Shown: positions 61,397 to 64,000 of the stretch, in pieces
How the letters are laid out: each line of letters opens with the position of its first letter
Position numbering within the stretch: position 1 is the first letter of the stretch
From: Branchiostoma floridae
Lineage: Eukaryota > Chordata > Leptocardii > Amphioxiformes > Branchiostomatidae
Assembly (NCBI RefSeq): GCF_000003815.2
Contig: NC_049990.1
Span: 4,527,803 to 4,591,802, forward strand
Reading direction: 5' to 3'
Length of the DNA stretch: 64,000 nt
Made by a program: the position numbers and the translations under genes
The notes under the pieces: generated by a model
Told to the model about the DNA's origin: nothing
Database searches by the model: none
What the model saw: the letters and a program-made list of their open reading frames with translations, nothing else

Positions 61397-62461
61397 GCCC
61401 CGGTCACAAAGCGCGTACGATTCCTTGCGATTCCTTCCGATGCGCAGGATAATCGCAGTGCGACGTAAGTCGGAAGAAAATCGGAAGCAATGGTTTAAGT
61501 ATATAAAGCCGTGGTCACAAAGCGCGTAGTGGATCGTACGATGAGGTCATAAGAGCGTGCCTGCGTCAATCGCAGTGGATCATAGTAAATCGGGGAGCGT
61601 CGTATGGCGAAAAATAGAGCTGAAATGGATTTTGAACATGTTCAAAATTTCGCTATCGTCGTAAGATTTTATTTGCCCCCATAGCAGAGTTCATTACGGC
61701 AATTTTTGTCTACTGATGAGGTTATAGATTTATGATTTTTTAGCATGTTGTGATGGTTTTAGTTTTCCCTGATATTGTCGATATTGACGAAAAGGGGAAA
61801 TATATCAGTCGCAACTGCCACAGTCGCAACCAGAGAACAGCGCGCCACGCACAGGTGATGCAGACAAATTGTTTGATCGCTTCATGCACGTGAGTTTATA
61901 ATTAGATCAAATCTCAGCTCTCGTCGGTCTTGGGTCAGTTTACCATAATCGTAATAACCATGGGGACAACTCGAACATAAAGGCAGGCTCTATGAGTCGG
62001 AAATATATATGATATAATTCTTATCATTTGATTTTTGTATGATGGCATCTTTTTGTTGATAGCATATCATGATCATGACGATCTTCGATAGAGCCTGACA
62101 CGTAGAGCCGGCAAGCAGACCGAGATAACCATACCAGTACTCACGCTTGATTTGAACTTTTGCTTGTAATACTCTTGTTGTCATGGTCTTTTTAAATTTA
62201 TTTTTACAGTTAAAGATATTATAGGAAGGTATTAAACAGCTATGTCCACATTTTGTTGGTTAAAGAAGCACAAAAGCGGTCAGACGGCTATACAGAAGAG
62301 ACACAAGTGAAAAATCGTGCGACGCTGGAAAAATTTTGAACACCATCCGATGCGTTGCGATGGCTTGCGATGCTTACGATTTTCTTGCGATGTACTGCGC
62401 TCATCGTACGATATGCGGAATAGTCCATCGCAAGGAATCGTACGCGCTTTGTGACCGGGGC
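61397..62461. mobile_element. TTAA-flanked DNA element with long inverted ends
   Basis: The ends GCCCCGGTCACAAAGCGCGT and ACGCGCTTTGTGACCGGGGC continue pairing for about 37 bp, through CGATTCCTTGCGAT. TTAA lies directly outside at 61393-61396 and 62462-62465, the target choice of piggyBac-type elements. A second, offset copy of the left end begins near 61512 (GTGGTCACAAAGCGCGTAGT). The 1065-bp length and lack of a transposase indicate a non-autonomous copy. Confidence 0.75.
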
Positions 62462-62465
62462 TTAA

Positions 62466-63312
62466 AGCATGCTCTGGCGTTCACTGATTTGAGAGTGATT
62501 TGGTGTACATATATTCGTCTCGAACCATCGCAAAAGTACAATTTGAGATAGATAAAAGCAGAAAAAGTGATTGAAATTCCTCGTAGGCTTTGTTGTTTTA
62601 TGTCATTTGTATTCATATGCCTATGAACAGTATACAATGAGCAACACATCGCAGTAGATGGTCAAGATTTATCATGGGCTTTGGTGATTTAAGTTATTTC
62701 ACGATCATGTTTTTGTAACAATGTATGTTGTTAACACAGTGAATGACGACATCTATCAGAATGAAACTGAACTGCAAGTAGCAACTGATCAGATACAGAA
62801 AGTTGGGTCTACCTTCAACCTTGAGTGAAAACTTAAAAGAGAGGCACGTTACACATGTTGTACACTGCGTAAGTATCAACTAGTCAGGCGTAGAATTTTA
62901 TAAAATGAGGTATTTCATTTAAATTTAAACACATGTTTGACCAGATTGATTCACTTTTTTTTTTTGAAGGAACATATCCACTTTACAAAGGGTAAAGGAC
63001 AGTCTGATCAAGTCTTTGCTTTGATTTATTCATCAAATTCAATACATGACCAACATGTTCATCATAAGATAGTGGAGTTGTTTTTTGTACACAGCTATCT
63101 TGTCAGCATCCACCAACATTTCAGTTTCTGTCTGCTGCCTTCCTCAGACCTTCTGAATGGATTTCGTAGGCAAGTAAGAATTTTAAAAATCTAGTTGTGT
63201 ACAAGAAAATAACTCCACATCATATGATCTGCCGATGCGATGAAGTTATTCACTGTCTTCCATGTTCAATTTTTGGCGACGCCTCAGGGGCGGGGCAATT
63301 AACTAAGCACCC
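62466..63312. other. Intergenic, no gene recognised
   Basis: AT-rich with no repeat or exon that I can support. It may hold 3' UTR of the gene at 63638. Confidence 0.4.
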
Positions 63313-63317
63313 TTACA

Positions 63318-63620
63318 CTAGTAGAGTATGTGGGGAAGGACAACCTCAAACCAACCGTTCACACTTCAGAAAAGACGCTGCAGCCACATGTTCCCCGTAT
63401 AGGCCTAGGAACTTTATTCGAACCAGTACACAACAAACATGTTTCGCCGTGTGGCTTCCTCAGTGTTATAATAATTATGGGCTCGAATGAGCATAGTACA
63501 GCATGTCTGTTGTGTACTGGTTCGAATAGATTTCCTATTAGGCGTAAGATGTGAAGATGTGGCGTAAGTGTGAACGGTTGGCTTGAGGTTTTCCTTCCCC
63601 ACATACATTCTTACACCAGT
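63318..63620. mobile_element. Palindromic element of about 300 bp
   Basis: GTATGTGGGGAAGGACAACC and CAAACCAACCGTTCACACTT on the left mirror the right side (63555-63606) nearly base for base. The inner words ATTCGAACCAGTACACAACA and its reverse complement (63507-63527) also face each other. Open frames here on both strands are palindrome artefacts. Confidence 0.7.
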
Positions 63621-63637
63621 AGTTATCAAACGCCTGG

Positions 63638-64000
63638 CTATACAAAGAAGCTCATGACACTATGGCTGTCTTCGTGAACCTCACTCTCCCTGCTCGATTC
63701 TACATCCTCAGCGTCCGCCTCCGAATGGAGGGAGCTCTCGTAGTCAGTTCTATCTGACGTCATGTCCGTGACGTCAGAGGTGACGTCAGAGCCTTGAGAG
63801 AGTTTTAAGGTGCGAGGTACGATGGAGGGGCGCGGGGCCGGGACCGGCTTCTGCGACGGTCTCTGTACTTCGGTCGTCTTTAGGATTGATATTCTTGGAA
63901 CTTTGATGCTTCCACTGGAAGAACGCGGGGTCGAGTTGGGGGTTGTGTGAGAACTGGACAGTGGGGATGTGAAAGGGGATAGCGGTATCCCTTGCAGGCT
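63638..64000 (-). CDS. C-terminal exon of an unidentified Ser/Pro-rich protein (partial)
   Basis: An uninterrupted frame of 121 codons runs from the right edge to a TAG at 63640-63638. It has no start codon because the rest of the gene lies beyond the window. The segment is low-complexity and probably disordered: a Ser/Thr/Pro-rich start (SPFTSPLSSSHTTPNSTPRS), a PVPAPRPS stretch resembling an SH3 ligand, then an acidic Ser-rich region, and the end SHSVMSFFV. The terminal F-F-V fits a class II PDZ ligand. Codon use is GC-rich, unlike the AT-rich flanks, supporting real coding. I do not recognise the family; a cytoskeletal or membrane scaffold is a guess. Confidence 0.6.
   Translation of the reverse strand, partial: SLQGIPLSPFTSPLSSSHTTPNSTPRSSSGSIKVPRISILKTTEVQRPSQKPVPAPRPSIVPRTLKLSQGSDVTSDVTDMTSDRTDYESSLHSEADAEDVESSRESEVHEDSHSVMSFFV

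Noticed and set aside
63197-63629. Four overlapping open frames with matching peptides on both strands
   Set aside because: Products of the palindromic element at 63318-63620.

Overview
This window looks like amphioxus (Branchiostoma) genomic DNA. The evidence is many small exons with GT-AG introns, a UGGT glucosyltransferase close to the vertebrate one, a Yellow/royal-jelly family gene (a family that, among chordates, is known to persist in amphioxus), membrane-linked ROCO GTPases with death domains, and dense short DNA transposons. The species call is inference. Every gene recognised lies on the minus strand.

Layout. (1) 1-32154: a UDP-glucose:glycoprotein glucosyltransferase gene. I could place 40 exons; the last one runs off the left edge. 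The introns hold MITEs, hAT-like elements, LINE tails and decayed partial copies of the gene's own exons. (2) 24446-31948, in the first intron of that gene: a 7.5 kb giant foldback element. It has 117-bp terminal inverted repeats (109/117 identical by eye), a candidate 4-bp target duplication, and two opposing arms of about 3 kb. Each arm is built from ~90-bp units carrying a palindromic core. (3) 33514-50640: a tandem duplication of a ROCO gene. Copy A is 33514-37625 (1297 aa) and copy B is 44311-48619 (1309 aa), and both 5' regions contain matching noncoding exons. The proteins read: N-terminal membrane anchor, Cys/His motif, leucine-rich repeats, ROC GTPase, COR, CxxC...CxxC zinc-ribbon-like exon, death domain. 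Two related DNA elements, one with a nested LINE fragment, sit in the 5' intron of copy A only. (4) 51486-55433: a seven-exon Yellow/MRJP-family gene with a signal peptide and a C-terminal tail that looks like a GPI-anchor signal. (5) 55778-58545: a hAT element with perfect 16-bp inverted ends and an 8-bp target duplication, interrupted by an assembly gap of 994 Ns. (6) 58550-63620: no gene recognised, with several palindromic elements including a 1.07 kb TTAA-flanked one. (7) 63638-64000: the C-terminal 120 residues of an unidentified minus-strand protein ending in a PDZ-ligand-like SFFV.

The genes have no obvious shared pathway. UGGT is an ER folding sensor, the ROCO pair are probable innate-immunity or cell-death signalling proteins, and the Yellow protein is secreted or cell-surface. 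The most unusual items are the foldback element, the tandem membrane ROCO-zinc-death genes, and the repeated partial self-duplication of UGGT exons.

All exon boundaries were read by eye from splice signals, reading phase and remembered family resemblance. No alignment or transcript data were available.
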